A stretch of 64,000 nucleotides of DNA from Butyricicoccus_A sp963588905 (GCA_963588905.1 CAVAJF010000010.1:62001-126000); one strand, 5' to 3'. Shown: positions 43,155 through 53,118, counted from the stretch's first letter. Notes: generated from the sequence alone by a model not told the origin. Numbers and translations: made by a program.

Positions 43155-45268
43155 TCGTTTTCCTCCTCTTTTTCCGGCTCCTCTCGGTTAATTGCCCGAT
43201 ACGCTTCCTCATAGAGAGCTTCCTGCGCATCCAATCTGGTCTCGCCGAGCTTTCGGTCAATATATTCTCGATCCTTGGTCTGGATTTTGCCCTTTGCATC
43301 GTCCGCCAGAACGGTATCAAAGATATGGCAAATCTGCTTTTTGATCTGTAAGTCATAAATCGGTGCGGCAACCTCTACACGCCGCAAGGTATTGCGCGTC
43401 ATGAAGTCCGCAGACGAAATGTATACTTTTTCTTCCTCACCTACGCCGAAGCGGTAAATGCGTGAGTGCTCCAAAAACCGACCGACAACGCTGATAACCG
43501 TAATGTTCTCCGTCAACTCCGGCACACCCGGTACCAAGCAGCAAATGCCTCGAACGATTAACTCTATCTTGACACCCGCCTGTGAAGCATCAATCAGCTT
43601 TTCAATAATATCTTTATCGGTCAGAGAATTCAGCTTCACGCCGATATAAGACGGACGGCCATGCTTCGCCTTCTCAATTTCGTCCTCGATTAAATCGAGC
43701 ACTTTATTTTGCAGGCAGTGCGGCGCAACCATCAAATGCTCTACATGCGATACCGTCTCTCCCATCAACAGCGAGCGGAACACCTTATCAACATCTGCGC
43801 CAATGTCACGATTAGCCGTCAGCAGTGACAGATCGGTATACAGCCGCGCAGTCTTTTCATTGTAGTTGCCTGTGCCAATCTGCGTGATATACTGGAAGCT
43901 GTTTTCGCGCTTCCGAACGATCTGGCACAGCTTGCAGTGCACTTTATATTTGCCGAGACCGTAAATAATATGGCAGCCTGCCTCTTCCAGTCTGCGGGAC
44001 ATCTCAATGTTATTTGCTTCATCAAATCGCGCGCGCAGCTCGACCATGACAATCACTTCTCGGCCATTTTCTGCCGCTTCAATCAGCGCATCAATGATTT
44101 TGCTCTGGTCTGCCACGCGGTACAGTGTCATCCGAATGCTGACCACAGAAGCATCCTCTGCCGCCTCATGCAGCATACGCAAAAACGGTTTCATACTCTC
44201 ATACGGATACGAAAGCAGCACATCCTTCTTTGCGACTTGATCCAATACGCTCTCCTTCATATTGAGTGCCGGAGAGTCGCAGGGGCTTCGCTTTTCGTAA
44301 AACAGCTCGGAACGATCACGCAGATAATGCTGCAATTGAAAGACAAAGGACAAATCCAATGGTGTGTCCAACCGAATTACATGCTTCATGCTGACACCGA
44401 GATGCTTGGTAATTGCTTTGCAAGTCTTTTTGTCAATATCGCGGCTCAATTCTACGCGAACCGGGCTCAAACGGGTGCGCTGTTTGATGAGCTGTTCCAT
44501 CACGCCGCGATAGTCCAAATCTTCATCATATACTTCTATGCCATCAATATCCGCATTGCGCGTGACGCGCAGAATGGATTTTTCCTTGACGAGATATGTC
44601 GGGTACAGCTTGGAAACAAAGTGCAGGATCAACTCCTCGCACAGCATAAAGGTACCTGGACGAGAAGGAATCTCAATCAAGCGCTTAAACGCATTATTAG
44701 TGCACGGCACAATGCCAATTTTGGATTTTCCGCCCTTTGTTCCGAGCGATACCAGCGCATACAGTTCCTTGTTATTGAGGAACGGAAATGGCTGCTGTTT
44801 GCTGAGAATCATCGGCATCAGGAACGGTGCAATGTTCTGGTCAAAATACGTTTCCAGCAAAGCGCCTTCCTTTTTAGACAACCGGTTGAAATTGATCAGA
44901 TGAATGTTCTGCGGCTCCAGCTCACCCATCAGCTGTTCATAGATTTTTGCTTTCAGTGCTTCCAGTTCGCGCGTGCGCTCCAGAATTGCCTCCACCTGCT
45001 GCTTGCTGGTCATGTTGGTTTTGTTGTCACGAATTTTCTCGCCGGAACGCATCTGATCCATTAGCGTGCCGACACGCACCATAAAAAACTCATCCAGATT
45101 GGACTGATAGATCGACACGAACGACAGTCGCTCCGCCAGCGGAACATGTTCATTTTCTGCCTCACGCAAAACGCGGACATTGAACTGCAGCCACGACAAT
45201 TCGCGGTTCGTATAGCAGCTCAGCCTATGTTTTTCTTCTTTTTTCCTCCGTTTGTTTTGCTTGTCCAT
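43151..45268 (-). CDS. ppk1: Polyphosphate kinase 1 (second paralogue)
   Basis: A 705-residue PPK1 with the same core as the gene at 16922-19144 but clearly divergent from it. NRELSWLQFN and QSNLDEFFMVRVG open the protein; VHCKLCQIVRK carries the phospho-accepting His, and RFLEHSRIYRF the second. Gln again precedes IGTGNYNEKT. The lysine/arginine-rich start (residues 2-14) and the acidic C-terminal tail differ from the first copy. AAGGAG supports the start. It lies 42 bp after pepT and is coupled to the DUF4250 gene. Confidence 0.95.
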   Translation of the reverse strand: MDKQNKRRKKEEKHRLSCYTNRELSWLQFNVRVLREAENEHVPLAERLSFVSIYQSNLDEFFMVRVGTLMDQMRSGEKIRDNKTNMTSKQQVEAILERTRELEALKAKIYEQLMGELEPQNIHLINFNRLSKKEGALLETYFDQNIAPFLMPMILSKQQPFPFLNNKELYALVSLGTKGGKSKIGIVPCTNNAFKRLIEIPSRPGTFMLCEELILHFVSKLYPTYLVKEKSILRVTRNADIDGIEVYDEDLDYRGVMEQLIKQRTRLSPVRVELSRDIDKKTCKAITKHLGVSMKHVIRLDTPLDLSFVFQLQHYLRDRSELFYEKRSPCDSPALNMKESVLDQVAKKDVLLSYPYESMKPFLRMLHEAAEDASVVSIRMTLYRVADQSKIIDALIEAAENGREVIVMVELRARFDEANNIEMSRRLEEAGCHIIYGLGKYKVHCKLCQIVRKRENSFQYITQIGTGNYNEKTARLYTDLSLLTANRDIGADVDKVFRSLLMGETVSHVEHLMVAPHCLQNKVLDLIEDEIEKAKHGRPSYIGVKLNSLTDKDIIEKLIDASQAGVKIELIVRGICCLVPGVPELTENITVISVVGRFLEHSRIYRFGVGEEEKVYISSADFMTRNTLRRVEVAAPIYDLQIKKQICHIFDTVLADDAKGKIQTKDREYIDRKLGETRLDAQEALYEEAYRAINREEPEKEEENE

Positions 45269-45310
45269 AGCTTTTTCTCCTTATTTTACTCTATTCTATC
45301 TTCCTCTATC

Positions 45311-46522
45311 TCACGCTTCTACGATGTGCAATAAAATTTCTGTCACGGTATCCATTTGCTGCGCAATCGCATGTTCATACGGTCCATGCAGCGCATATGC
45401 GCCGGTTCCGAGATTCGGGCACGGTAATCCTCGGAACGACAGCTGCGCACCGTCCGTACCGCCGCGCACCGGATGAGACACGGGCGTTAAGCCAACCGCA
45501 CGGATTGCATTCCGTGCTCTTTCGACAACATCCGGATGATCTTTTAAAATCTCTGCCATGTTGCGATACTGATCGCGCAAAGTCAGCGCCGCTGTGCCTT
45601 CTCTGTATTTTGTATTGATGCTGCGCTCTATATCACGCATCAGCTGCTTGCGCTGAGCAAATCTCTCCGCATCATGATCGCGGATGATATAGGACAGCTT
45701 TGCTTGAGAGACATCGCCGGACATATCACACAGATGGAAGAAGCCTTCGCGCCCCTCCGTCTTCGCCGGAATCTCATCGGGCGGCAGCAGACTGTTAATT
45801 TCCATAGCAACCAGAGCGGCATTGACCATTTTATTTTTTGCATCACCTGGATGCACGGAAACACCTGCAATGTTCCACTCCGCGGCAGCAGCATGGAATG
45901 TCTCCCATTCGACTTCATTGGGCGCACTGCCGTCCACCGTATAGGCATAGCTTGCGCCGAACTTTTCCAGATCGAGCAGCGCGGCACCGTGCCCAATCTC
46001 CTCATCCGGTGTAAAACAAATACAGATTTTTCCGTGTGGGCGATTCTCCTGTATCAGTCGTTCACACATTGTCAAGATTTCCGCCACGCCCGCCTTGTCA
46101 TCGGCGCCGAGCACTGTCGTGCCGTCTGTCGTAATGACAGTCTCTCCTATCGCCTGCTTCAAATCCGGAAACTGTTGCGCGTCAAGCGTTCGTCCGCTGG
46201 TTCCCAGTGCAATTTCTCCACCATCATACTTGCTAATTACCTGCGGACGAATCTCCGTTCCGCCAAACTCATTGACAATATCCAAATGCGCAATGAAGCC
46301 AATCGGCGGACAGTGCTCTTTTCCTTCCGATGCCGGCAAAAAACCGTACACATATGCGTGTTCATCGACCGAGACATCCGTCAGACCAATCTCCCTCATA
46401 TCGTTCGCCAAGACATTTGCCAGCGTGAATTGTTCCGGCGTTGATGGTGTCTGTGCGGCATTTTCTTCGTTGCTTCCTGTATATATTACAGCGTATTTTA
46501 ACAGACGTTCACTTGCTCTCAT
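45311..46522 (-). CDS. pepT: Peptidase T (tripeptide aminopeptidase)
   Basis: A 403-residue M20 family zinc peptidase that removes the N-terminal residue of tripeptides in the cytoplasm. Metal-binding motifs are intact: FIAHLDIV, LGADDKAGVAE, FTPDEEIGHG, YTVDGS, and a C-terminal GAYALHGPYE. Length is normal. It is the first gene of a unit with ppk1 and the DUF4250 gene. A hairpin in its leader (about 46554-46580, AAAAAC with GTTTTT) could act as an attenuator, but its stem is weak. Confidence 0.94.
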   Translation of the reverse strand: MRASERLLKYAVIYTGSNEENAAQTPSTPEQFTLANVLANDMREIGLTDVSVDEHAYVYGFLPASEGKEHCPPIGFIAHLDIVNEFGGTEIRPQVISKYDGGEIALGTSGRTLDAQQFPDLKQAIGETVITTDGTTVLGADDKAGVAEILTMCERLIQENRPHGKICICFTPDEEIGHGAALLDLEKFGASYAYTVDGSAPNEVEWETFHAAAAEWNIAGVSVHPGDAKNKMVNAALVAMEINSLLPPDEIPAKTEGREGFFHLCDMSGDVSQAKLSYIIRDHDAERFAQRKQLMRDIERSINTKYREGTAALTLRDQYRNMAEILKDHPDVVERARNAIRAVGLTPVSHPVRGGTDGAQLSFRGLPCPNLGTGAYALHGPYEHAIAQQMDTVTEILLHIVEA

Positions 46523-46705
46523 ATGCTTTTCCTTATTGTATCTTCCATATAGAAAAACCGCTGATTCTGGCAGTTTTTGGATGATAGGTTTTTATTATCT
46601 GTTTCTATTTTACCGCTTTTCTGGCAGAAAATCTACAGGGTATCGTGACAAAACACAAAAAGTAACAAAAATTTCATGTTTATTCAAACTCTTTTTAGAG
46701 ATTCA

Positions 46706-46714
46706 TGCTATAAT
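46706..46714 (+). promoter_or_regulatory. Extended -10 promoter of the flavoprotein-ftsH pair
   Basis: TGC plus TATAAT (46709-46714); the -35 is not clear. Confidence 0.55.
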
Positions 46715-46757
46715 AAAGGCAATAAAAAAACGCAATGATAGAAAAGGAGGTTCATTT

Positions 46758-48005
46758 ATGAATCGCATCCTTATTATTGGCGGCGGCGCATCCGGCATAG
46801 CCGCCGCCATTTCTGCCGCCAAAACCAATCCTTCTGCTCAAATTACCATTTTGGACGGTCTGGATCGCATTGGCAAGAAAATTCTCGCCACAGGAAACGG
46901 CAGATGCAATTTGACAAATGCGCAGATTGCACCAGGGCATTATCACACGCAAAACACCAGCCGTCTGACGGAATTGCTCGCTGATATGCCCGCAGAGCGC
47001 ACGCTGGCATTTTTCCATGACTTAGGTCTTTACTGCACAGAAGAAGACGGCGGACGCATCTACCCATACAGCCGACAGGCCTCCATGGTGCTGGATGTGC
47101 TGGAACTGGCTTTGCGGCGGCATCATATTCAGGTGCAGTACAACTGCAAGGTCAAATCTCTATCTGTTCAAAAGAAAGTTTTTACCGCACAGACAGAATC
47201 CGGACAAATCTTTCGCGCTGACGCTGTCGTTCTGGCGGCTGGCGGACGCGCTGCCCCCAAACAGGGCACCGATGGCACCAGCTATCCGCTTGCCCTGCAA
47301 ATGGGTCATCGTTATGCACGGCTCTATCCCTGCTTGGTACCTCTTCGGTGCGGCCAGCAGCTTGCTATCCTCAAGCAGCTCAAGGGCATTCGCGTCATTT
47401 GTCGCGCGACCCTGCTGGACGGAAAACAAAAGCTGACGGAAGAATTGGGTGAAGTCCAATTGACGGATTACGGCTTGTCCGGCATTCCGGCACTGCAATT
47501 GTCCTGCTGGATGCAGAAACCGGTGCAAGAGCAGGCATATACCGTGCGTCTTGATCTGTTTCCGGATTGGCAACACAACGAGCTGCGCACCGCGCTGCAG
47601 CAGCGCATCAAGCAGTATCCGAACGACACCCTAGAGGACAATCTGCTCGGACTCATCCATAAAAAGCTCTTGTTTGCCGCGCTGGAAACGCTGTCTCTGA
47701 CACCGGTTTCTCGTCCATCCTCGTCTCTGTCGCGGCAGGACATTGATAAATTGGTCTCTCTGCTCAAGGGCTGGGATTTCCCCATTACCGGCGTACAGTC
47801 TTGGGATCACGCACAGGTTACGGGCGGCGGTGTCTTTTTAAATGAAATCGACAATCGTTTCCGCTCTCTCAGACAGTCCGGTCTGTTTCTCGCCGGTGAG
47901 ATCTTAGATGTCGTCGGCGACTGCGGCGGATATAATTTACATTGGGCATGGTGCTCCGGTATAACGGCCGGCGAAGCCGCCGCAGAATACATCATGCACG
48001 AATAA
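46758..48005 (+). CDS. HI0933-family FAD-dependent flavoprotein
   Basis: A 415-residue flavoprotein. The N-terminal dinucleotide fold IIGGGASGIAAAISAAK binds FAD; GKKILATGNGRCNLTNA (about 40-56) and the C-terminal GLFLAGEILDVVGDCGGYN are hallmarks of the HI0933/YhiN/BaiN group. Members include a gut-bacterial bile-acid reductase (BaiN), but most have no known substrate. ATG 46758 has AAAAGGAGG; a longer open frame upstream is not real. ftsH follows after 18 bp. Confidence 0.9.
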   Translation: MNRILIIGGGASGIAAAISAAKTNPSAQITILDGLDRIGKKILATGNGRCNLTNAQIAPGHYHTQNTSRLTELLADMPAERTLAFFHDLGLYCTEEDGGRIYPYSRQASMVLDVLELALRRHHIQVQYNCKVKSLSVQKKVFTAQTESGQIFRADAVVLAAGGRAAPKQGTDGTSYPLALQMGHRYARLYPCLVPLRCGQQLAILKQLKGIRVICRATLLDGKQKLTEELGEVQLTDYGLSGIPALQLSCWMQKPVQEQAYTVRLDLFPDWQHNELRTALQQRIKQYPNDTLEDNLLGLIHKKLLFAALETLSLTPVSRPSSSLSRQDIDKLVSLLKGWDFPITGVQSWDHAQVTGGGVFLNEIDNRFRSLRQSGLFLAGEILDVVGDCGGYNLHWAWCSGITAGEAAAEYIMHE

Positions 48006-48023
48006 ACACTAGGAGGTTATGCC

Positions 48024-49874
48024 ATGAAAGAAGTGAAAAGTCCAAAAAAGCCTCTGATCTTTTATTATGGAATCATTTTATTGGTTGTGATTCTGTTTAA
48101 TATGATCGCAGGCCCGATGCTCATGCAGCATCAAGTCAAAGACGTCGATTACGGCACATTTTTGACTATGATTGCCGACAAGGACATCGGCGAGGTAGAA
48201 ATTGACAACAGCGAGATTATCTTTACAAACAAAGCCAAGGATACAACCTATAAGACCGGTAAGATGGATGATCCGCAGCTGGTGCAGCGGTTATATGATT
48301 CCGGTGCGAAATTTGAGCAGGAAATCCAGCAGACCACCTCTCCGATTCTCAGCTTTTTGCTGACCTTCGTCCTGCCGCTCGTGATCTTTATTGCCCTTGG
48401 TCAGTACATGGGAAAAAAGCTCATGGATCAGGCTGGCGGCAAGAACTCTATGATGTTTGGCATGGGCAAAAGCAACGCTAAAATTTATGTGCAATCGACA
48501 GAAGGCATTCATTTTGACGATGTTGCCGGAGAAGATGAGGCAAAGGAAAACTTGCAGGAAATTGTCGATTACCTGCACAATCCAAACAAATATACAGCCA
48601 TCGGCGCTTCCATGCCAAAGGGCATTTTGCTCGTTGGCCCTCCGGGAACCGGTAAAACCATGTTGGCAAAGGCCGTTGCCGGAGAATCCGGTGTTCCGTT
48701 CTTCTCGATGTCCGGCTCGGAGTTTGTTGAAATGTTTGTCGGCATGGGCGCCTCTAAAGTCCGCGATCTGTTTAAGCAGGCGAAGGAAAAAGCCCCGTGT
48801 ATCGTCTTTATCGACGAGATTGATGCCATCGGCAAAAAGCGTGACGGACAAATCGGCGGCAATGACGAGCGCGAGCAGACACTCAATCAGCTGCTGACGG
48901 AAATGGACGGCTTTGAGGGCAACAATGGTGTCATTATTCTAGCAGCTACCAACCGACCGGAATCCCTCGATCCTGCCTTGACACGCCCCGGTCGATTTGA
49001 CCGCCGTGTGCCGGTGGAACTGCCGGATCTCGCCGGACGAGAAGCCATTCTCAAGGTACATGCCAAGAAAATCAAAACCGCAGACGATGTAAACTACCAC
49101 ACCATCGCCCGCATGGCAGCCGGCGCATCCGGCGCAGAGCTTGCCAACATCATCAACGAAGCCGCTTTGCGCGCCGTGCGCGATAACCGTTCTGTTGTCA
49201 CAGAAGCAGATTTAGAAGAAAGTATTGAAGTGGTCATTGCCGGTTATCAGAAAAAGAACACGGTGCTCTCTGACCACGAAAAGCAGGTTGTTGCCTATCA
49301 TGAAATCGGCCATGCATTGGTTGCCGCTTTGCAGACGCACTCCGCACCGGTGCAGAAAATCACGATTATCCCGCGTACCTCCGGTGCTCTCGGCTATACC
49401 ATGCAGGTTGAGCAGGGAGATAAATACCTGATGTCCAAGGAAGAAATTGAAAATAAGATCGCCACGTTTACCGGCGGTCGTGCGGCAGAGGAAGTAGTTT
49501 TCCATGAAATCACGACCGGCGCTTCCAACGACATTGAGCAGGCAACCAAACTGGCTCGCGCCATGATTACCCGCTACGGCATGAGTGACAGCTTTGATAT
49601 GGTTGCAATGGAAACCGTCAATAACCAGTATCTCGGCGGCGATACCTCTCTCGCCTGCTCTGCTGATACCCAGAACGAAATCGACAAGAAGGTTGTCGAG
49701 CTGGTCAAGGCACAGCACGAAAAAGCACGGAAAATCCTCTCGGAGAATCGCAAGAAGTTGGACGAGCTGTCTCGTTTCCTATACGAAAAAGAAACCATTA
49801 CCGGTGAAGAATTCATGGAAATTCTCAACCGACCGGAACAGCCGGAAGCAATTCCCGAGAATACAGAAGGTTAA
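48024..49874 (+). CDS. ftsH: ATP-dependent zinc metalloprotease FtsH
   Basis: A 616-residue membrane protease. Two N-terminal membrane segments (about 10-30 and 107-127) enclose a short outer domain. The AAA+ module has Walker A GPPGTGKT (205-212), Walker B VFIDEIDA (261-268) and the second region of homology AATNRPESLDPALTRPGRFDRR. The protease part has HEIGH (426-430). It degrades membrane and regulatory proteins. AGGAGG lies ahead of the start. It lies 18 bp after the flavoprotein gene. Confidence 0.97.
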   Translation: MKEVKSPKKPLIFYYGIILLVVILFNMIAGPMLMQHQVKDVDYGTFLTMIADKDIGEVEIDNSEIIFTNKAKDTTYKTGKMDDPQLVQRLYDSGAKFEQEIQQTTSPILSFLLTFVLPLVIFIALGQYMGKKLMDQAGGKNSMMFGMGKSNAKIYVQSTEGIHFDDVAGEDEAKENLQEIVDYLHNPNKYTAIGASMPKGILLVGPPGTGKTMLAKAVAGESGVPFFSMSGSEFVEMFVGMGASKVRDLFKQAKEKAPCIVFIDEIDAIGKKRDGQIGGNDEREQTLNQLLTEMDGFEGNNGVIILAATNRPESLDPALTRPGRFDRRVPVELPDLAGREAILKVHAKKIKTADDVNYHTIARMAAGASGAELANIINEAALRAVRDNRSVVTEADLEESIEVVIAGYQKKNTVLSDHEKQVVAYHEIGHALVAALQTHSAPVQKITIIPRTSGALGYTMQVEQGDKYLMSKEEIENKIATFTGGRAAEEVVFHEITTGASNDIEQATKLARAMITRYGMSDSFDMVAMETVNNQYLGGDTSLACSADTQNEIDKKVVELVKAQHEKARKILSENRKKLDELSRFLYEKETITGEEFMEILNRPEQPEAIPENTEG

Positions 49875-49883
49875 TCGCACGAA

Positions 49884-49915
49884 AAAAATCCAGTCCCATT
49901 TGGGACTGGATTTTC
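49884..49915. terminator. Bidirectional terminator between ftsH and the M42 genes
   Basis: AATCCAGTCCC and GGGACTGGATT form a perfect 11-bp stem with A- and T-runs on either side. Confidence 0.92.
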
Positions 49916-49932
49916 CTGTTTCTGTAGCTATT

Positions 49933-50961
49933 TTACTTTTTATCCACGCCTTCGCTGACAACATGGGCAATGAGCTGGATAGCCTGTTCGACATCACGCA
50001 GATTTGCCATCTCCGCAGCAGAATGGATATAGCGTGTCGGGATGCTGACTGCACCGACCTTTACGCCGCCAGCCGTGCGCTGAATGGCACCGGTGTCGGT
50101 TCCGCCAAATTCCATAATCTCTCGCTGTACCGAAATATTCTGCGTCTCTGCAACACGATACAGGGCATCCTTAACCTGCTGGTCACAGATCACCGAATGA
50201 TCCATAATCTTGACAGCCGGTCCCGCTCCCATCTTCACAGCCATCGGATACTTGCGTTCCGGCAAATCTCCGGTATCCGTCACATCAACGGCAATCGCAT
50301 AATCCGGCTGAACGGCAAATGCTGCCGTCTGTGCGCCGCGCAGACCGACTTCTTCCTGTGCCGTAAATGCCACATAGACATCACTGTCGCACGGCAAATC
50401 CGCCAGCTGTGCCATCGCACCAATCAATGTCACACAGCCAATGCGGTTGTCCAAATACGGACCGCAAACGACATCTCCCTGCTTGTGCGGCTGTTCATCG
50501 TATACGGCGAAGTCTCCGACCTGAATCAGCTTTTCTGCTTCTTCTTTGCTTGCTGCGCCAATATCCAAAAACAGATTGTCAAAGCCCAGCTTGGAAAACT
50601 CTGTTTTTTCTTCAAACGAAATCACACCGCGCGTACCATTTTGGAAGCGAACCCGTCTGTCTACCAGATCTCCGAGCATAAATCCTCCGACCTGTGCAAA
50701 GCGGGCAAATCCGTTATCATCAATATGTGTCACCACAACGCCAATCGAGTCCATGTGCGCTGCGAGCAAAATTTTCTTGCCGTTGCCCTTGCGATGATAT
50801 ACCAGATTGTTCATCGTATCAATGTGATGATCCCAATCGCCAATGTCCTGCACATGATCCGCTGTCACCTCACGAATCGTCTGAATGATGTCCGATTCTC
50901 TGCCAGATGGGCCAAAAGCAGCAGACAAATTACAAAATGCTTCATAAATATCAAAACTCAT
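49933..50961 (-). CDS. M42 family metallo-aminopeptidase (third of three)
   Basis: A 342-residue M42 peptidase, a two-metal enzyme that forms hollow dodecamers and trims peptides from the N-terminus. Ligand motifs are present: AHMDSIG, YLDNRIGC, TAQEEVGLRG (catalytic Glu pair), AVDVTDTGD and the final YIHSAAEM. It is the last gene in a row of three related genes; its start overlaps the previous stop by 4 bp. Confidence 0.93.
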   Translation of the reverse strand: MSFDIYEAFCNLSAAFGPSGRESDIIQTIREVTADHVQDIGDWDHHIDTMNNLVYHRKGNGKKILLAAHMDSIGVVVTHIDDNGFARFAQVGGFMLGDLVDRRVRFQNGTRGVISFEEKTEFSKLGFDNLFLDIGAASKEEAEKLIQVGDFAVYDEQPHKQGDVVCGPYLDNRIGCVTLIGAMAQLADLPCDSDVYVAFTAQEEVGLRGAQTAAFAVQPDYAIAVDVTDTGDLPERKYPMAVKMGAGPAVKIMDHSVICDQQVKDALYRVAETQNISVQREIMEFGGTDTGAIQRTAGGVKVGAVSIPTRYIHSAAEMANLRDVEQAIQLIAHVVSEGVDKK

Positions 50962-51980
50962 GATTCTTCATCTCCCAAATACGTCAGAAAATGTCGGCTT
51001 AGTGCCAGCATACCCTGCATGTCCTCCAGAGCAGCAACACTGGATGGTGAATGGATATAGCGAACCGGTGCCGCCAGTCCGGCTGTCAGAATGCCTTCTC
51101 TGGTCAAGTGAATGCGTCCGGCATCTGTGCCGCCCGCTACGCGGTGCTTGGTCTGCCACGGAATATGATGTTCCTCTGCCAGCTTGCGCAGTGTCTCAAA
51201 CAGCTTTTGGTTGTAAATCGTAGACCGATCCATAAACGGAATGACAACACCCTTTCGCAAACCGCACACTTGCTTGGCGCCGTCAACTTCCGCTAAATCT
51301 GCCGCCGTTGTGCCCTCAAGCACCAGACAAATATCCGGCTGCAGGGCAAATGCCGCACAGCGAGAGCCACGCAGGCCAACCTCTTCCTGCACGCCAAAAA
51401 CAAACCACGTATCTACCGCCGGCTGTTCCTGCAAAAGGGTCAGCATCACGGCGCATCCCACGCGATCATCAATGGCTTTTGCTTTGAGCAGTCCATCGCC
51501 AAAACGAACGCAGGCGGAATCAAAGACACCATAGGTGCCGAGCGGCACTTTTTTCTGTGCTTCCTTTTTATCCGATGCACCAATGTCAATATATAAGCTA
51601 CTAGTCTTCGGCATGGTTTTTCGTTCTTCCCGCGTGGTCAAATGAACCGCCTTGATGCCGACAACGCCGCGCACATCGCCAAATAAAATCCGTCTGCCAA
51701 TCACAACGCGCGGATCAACACCGCCGACAAAGCCGAACTTGACACAGCCGTCATCGGTATATCCCTTGCAAATCACACCGACCTCATCCATGTGTGCGGA
51801 GAGCATCACGGTCTTGTCGATGTGTTTCTTGCCCTTGCGGAAAATCATCAGATTGCCAAGATTGTCCTCTCGAATCTCATCCGCGTATGGCTTTGCTTGC
51901 TCCAAAATAAAATCGTGCACAGCATCTTCACAGCCGGACGGACCGGGAAGCGCGCACAGCTTTTCTAACAACTCGATCAT
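50958..51980 (-). CDS. M42 family metallo-aminopeptidase (second of three)
   Basis: A 340-residue paralogue. Ligand motifs are SAHMDEVG, AIDDRVGC, GVQEEVGLRG and YIHSPSSV. The fourth ligand position reads VLEGTTAAD, with Glu where the neighbours have Asp, as in some glutamyl-type M42 enzymes, hinting at a different specificity. It overlaps both neighbouring genes by 4 bp. Confidence 0.93.
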   Translation of the reverse strand: MIELLEKLCALPGPSGCEDAVHDFILEQAKPYADEIREDNLGNLMIFRKGKKHIDKTVMLSAHMDEVGVICKGYTDDGCVKFGFVGGVDPRVVIGRRILFGDVRGVVGIKAVHLTTREERKTMPKTSSLYIDIGASDKKEAQKKVPLGTYGVFDSACVRFGDGLLKAKAIDDRVGCAVMLTLLQEQPAVDTWFVFGVQEEVGLRGSRCAAFALQPDICLVLEGTTAADLAEVDGAKQVCGLRKGVVIPFMDRSTIYNQKLFETLRKLAEEHHIPWQTKHRVAGGTDAGRIHLTREGILTAGLAAPVRYIHSPSSVAALEDMQGMLALSRHFLTYLGDEES

Positions 51981-53005
51981 ACGCGCGTTACCTCCCCGTC
52001 AAACTCCTTCAAGAATGCTGCCATCAAATCACTGACTGCCTGTACATCGCACAATTTAATGGTCTCAATTGGTGTGTGCATGTATTTGAGCGGAATGGAT
52101 AACAAGCCCATAGCGATACCGCTGCGCACCACCTGCATGTCCCATGCATTGGTGCCCGTATTGCCTTCCATCACTTCGATCTGATAGGGAATTTCCTCCG
52201 CGCGCGCAGTCTTTATCATGCGATTGGTCAGACCGCGGTGCAGATTCGGGCCCATGCCAACAAGCACGCCGCCACCAAATGCAAACGCTTCGTCCGAACC
52301 GCTGTCCGGTGTCTTGGCATGGCTGACATCTACCGCAATGCCGTAATCCGGTGCCACGCGGAAGGACGCCGCCAGAGCGCCGAGGGAATCAGTCTCTTCA
52401 TGTACCGAACCGCACACGACAAGATCTACCTGTAAATCCGCATCTTTTAACTGTTTCATTGCCTCAACAATCGAAATAAAGCCCGCACGGTCATCCAAGC
52501 ACTTGCCGGTAATTTGGCCGTCCGTCAGTTCATACGGCGGCTGTGCAAATACAATCGGCGTGCCAATCGGAATGACGGACTTGGCATCCAGCAAACCGGT
52601 ATCAATGAGCATTTCATGCATCGGCACGGCTTTATTCTGCTCTCCTGCCGCCAGCAAATGCGGCGGAGTACAGGAAATCACACCATATCTTGGTGTCTCC
52701 GTCAATATCGTTACTTCAGCGCCCAGCAACATACGCGGATCAATGCCGCCTACCTGCGTAAAGCGCAGGAATCCGCCATCGAGCACATCTGTGACCATAA
52801 AACCAATCTGATCGAGATGGGCATCGAGCAGGACAGTCTTTGCATTCGGCTTGCCGCAGCTCTTCCAGCCCAATACACTGCCGCAAGAATCAAATTCCAC
52901 ACGGTCGCAGTATGGTGCTAACAGCTCCGCTGCCTTTTGTGCAGCATGTCCTTCAAAGCCGGTCACACCGTCTGCGCTGCACAGCTGTATCAGCATATCC
53001 TTCAC
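51977..53005 (-). CDS. M42 family metallo-aminopeptidase (first of three)
   Basis: A 342-residue paralogue and the first gene of the trio. Ligand motifs are DAHLDQIG, CLDDRAGF, SVHEETDSLG, AVDVSHAKT and YMHTPIETI; the Glu pair is kept but its context differs most from the other two. The start is GTG at 53005, 8 bp after AGGAGG. The three genes overlap by 4 bp each, so equal amounts of three subunit types may be made, allowing mixed complexes. Confidence 0.92.
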   Translation of the reverse strand: MKDMLIQLCSADGVTGFEGHAAQKAAELLAPYCDRVEFDSCGSVLGWKSCGKPNAKTVLLDAHLDQIGFMVTDVLDGGFLRFTQVGGIDPRMLLGAEVTILTETPRYGVISCTPPHLLAAGEQNKAVPMHEMLIDTGLLDAKSVIPIGTPIVFAQPPYELTDGQITGKCLDDRAGFISIVEAMKQLKDADLQVDLVVCGSVHEETDSLGALAASFRVAPDYGIAVDVSHAKTPDSGSDEAFAFGGGVLVGMGPNLHRGLTNRMIKTARAEEIPYQIEVMEGNTGTNAWDMQVVRSGIAMGLLSIPLKYMHTPIETIKLCDVQAVSDLMAAFLKEFDGEVTRV

Positions 53006-53040
53006 AACGTTTTCCTCCTCGTAATTTTTTTACCGTACTT

Positions 53041-53070
53041 ATTATACGCCATCAAGACACCTTGCGTCAA
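53041..53070 (-). promoter_or_regulatory. SigA promoter of the M42 operon
   Basis: TTGACG (53065-53070) and TATAAT (53041-53046), 18-bp spacer, minus strand. It stands back to back with the rluA-type promoter, 12 bp apart. Confidence 0.7.
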
Positions 53071-53082
53071 TCAAGAAGCCGA

Positions 53083-53111
53083 TTGCAAAATCGCTTCAAA
53101 TATGATACACT
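53083..53111 (+). promoter_or_regulatory. Promoter giving a probably leaderless transcript
   Basis: TTGCAA (53083-53088) and TACACT (53106-53111), 17-bp spacer. Only 7 bp separate the -10 from the ATG at 53119, and there is no Shine-Dalgarno sequence. Confidence 0.6.
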
Positions 53112-53118
53112 GGCAAGC

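Noticed and set aside
46095..46757. A long N-terminal extension of the flavoprotein
   Set aside because: The extension overlaps pepT on the other strand, and the AAAAGGAGG site with the FAD-binding fold places the start at 46758.
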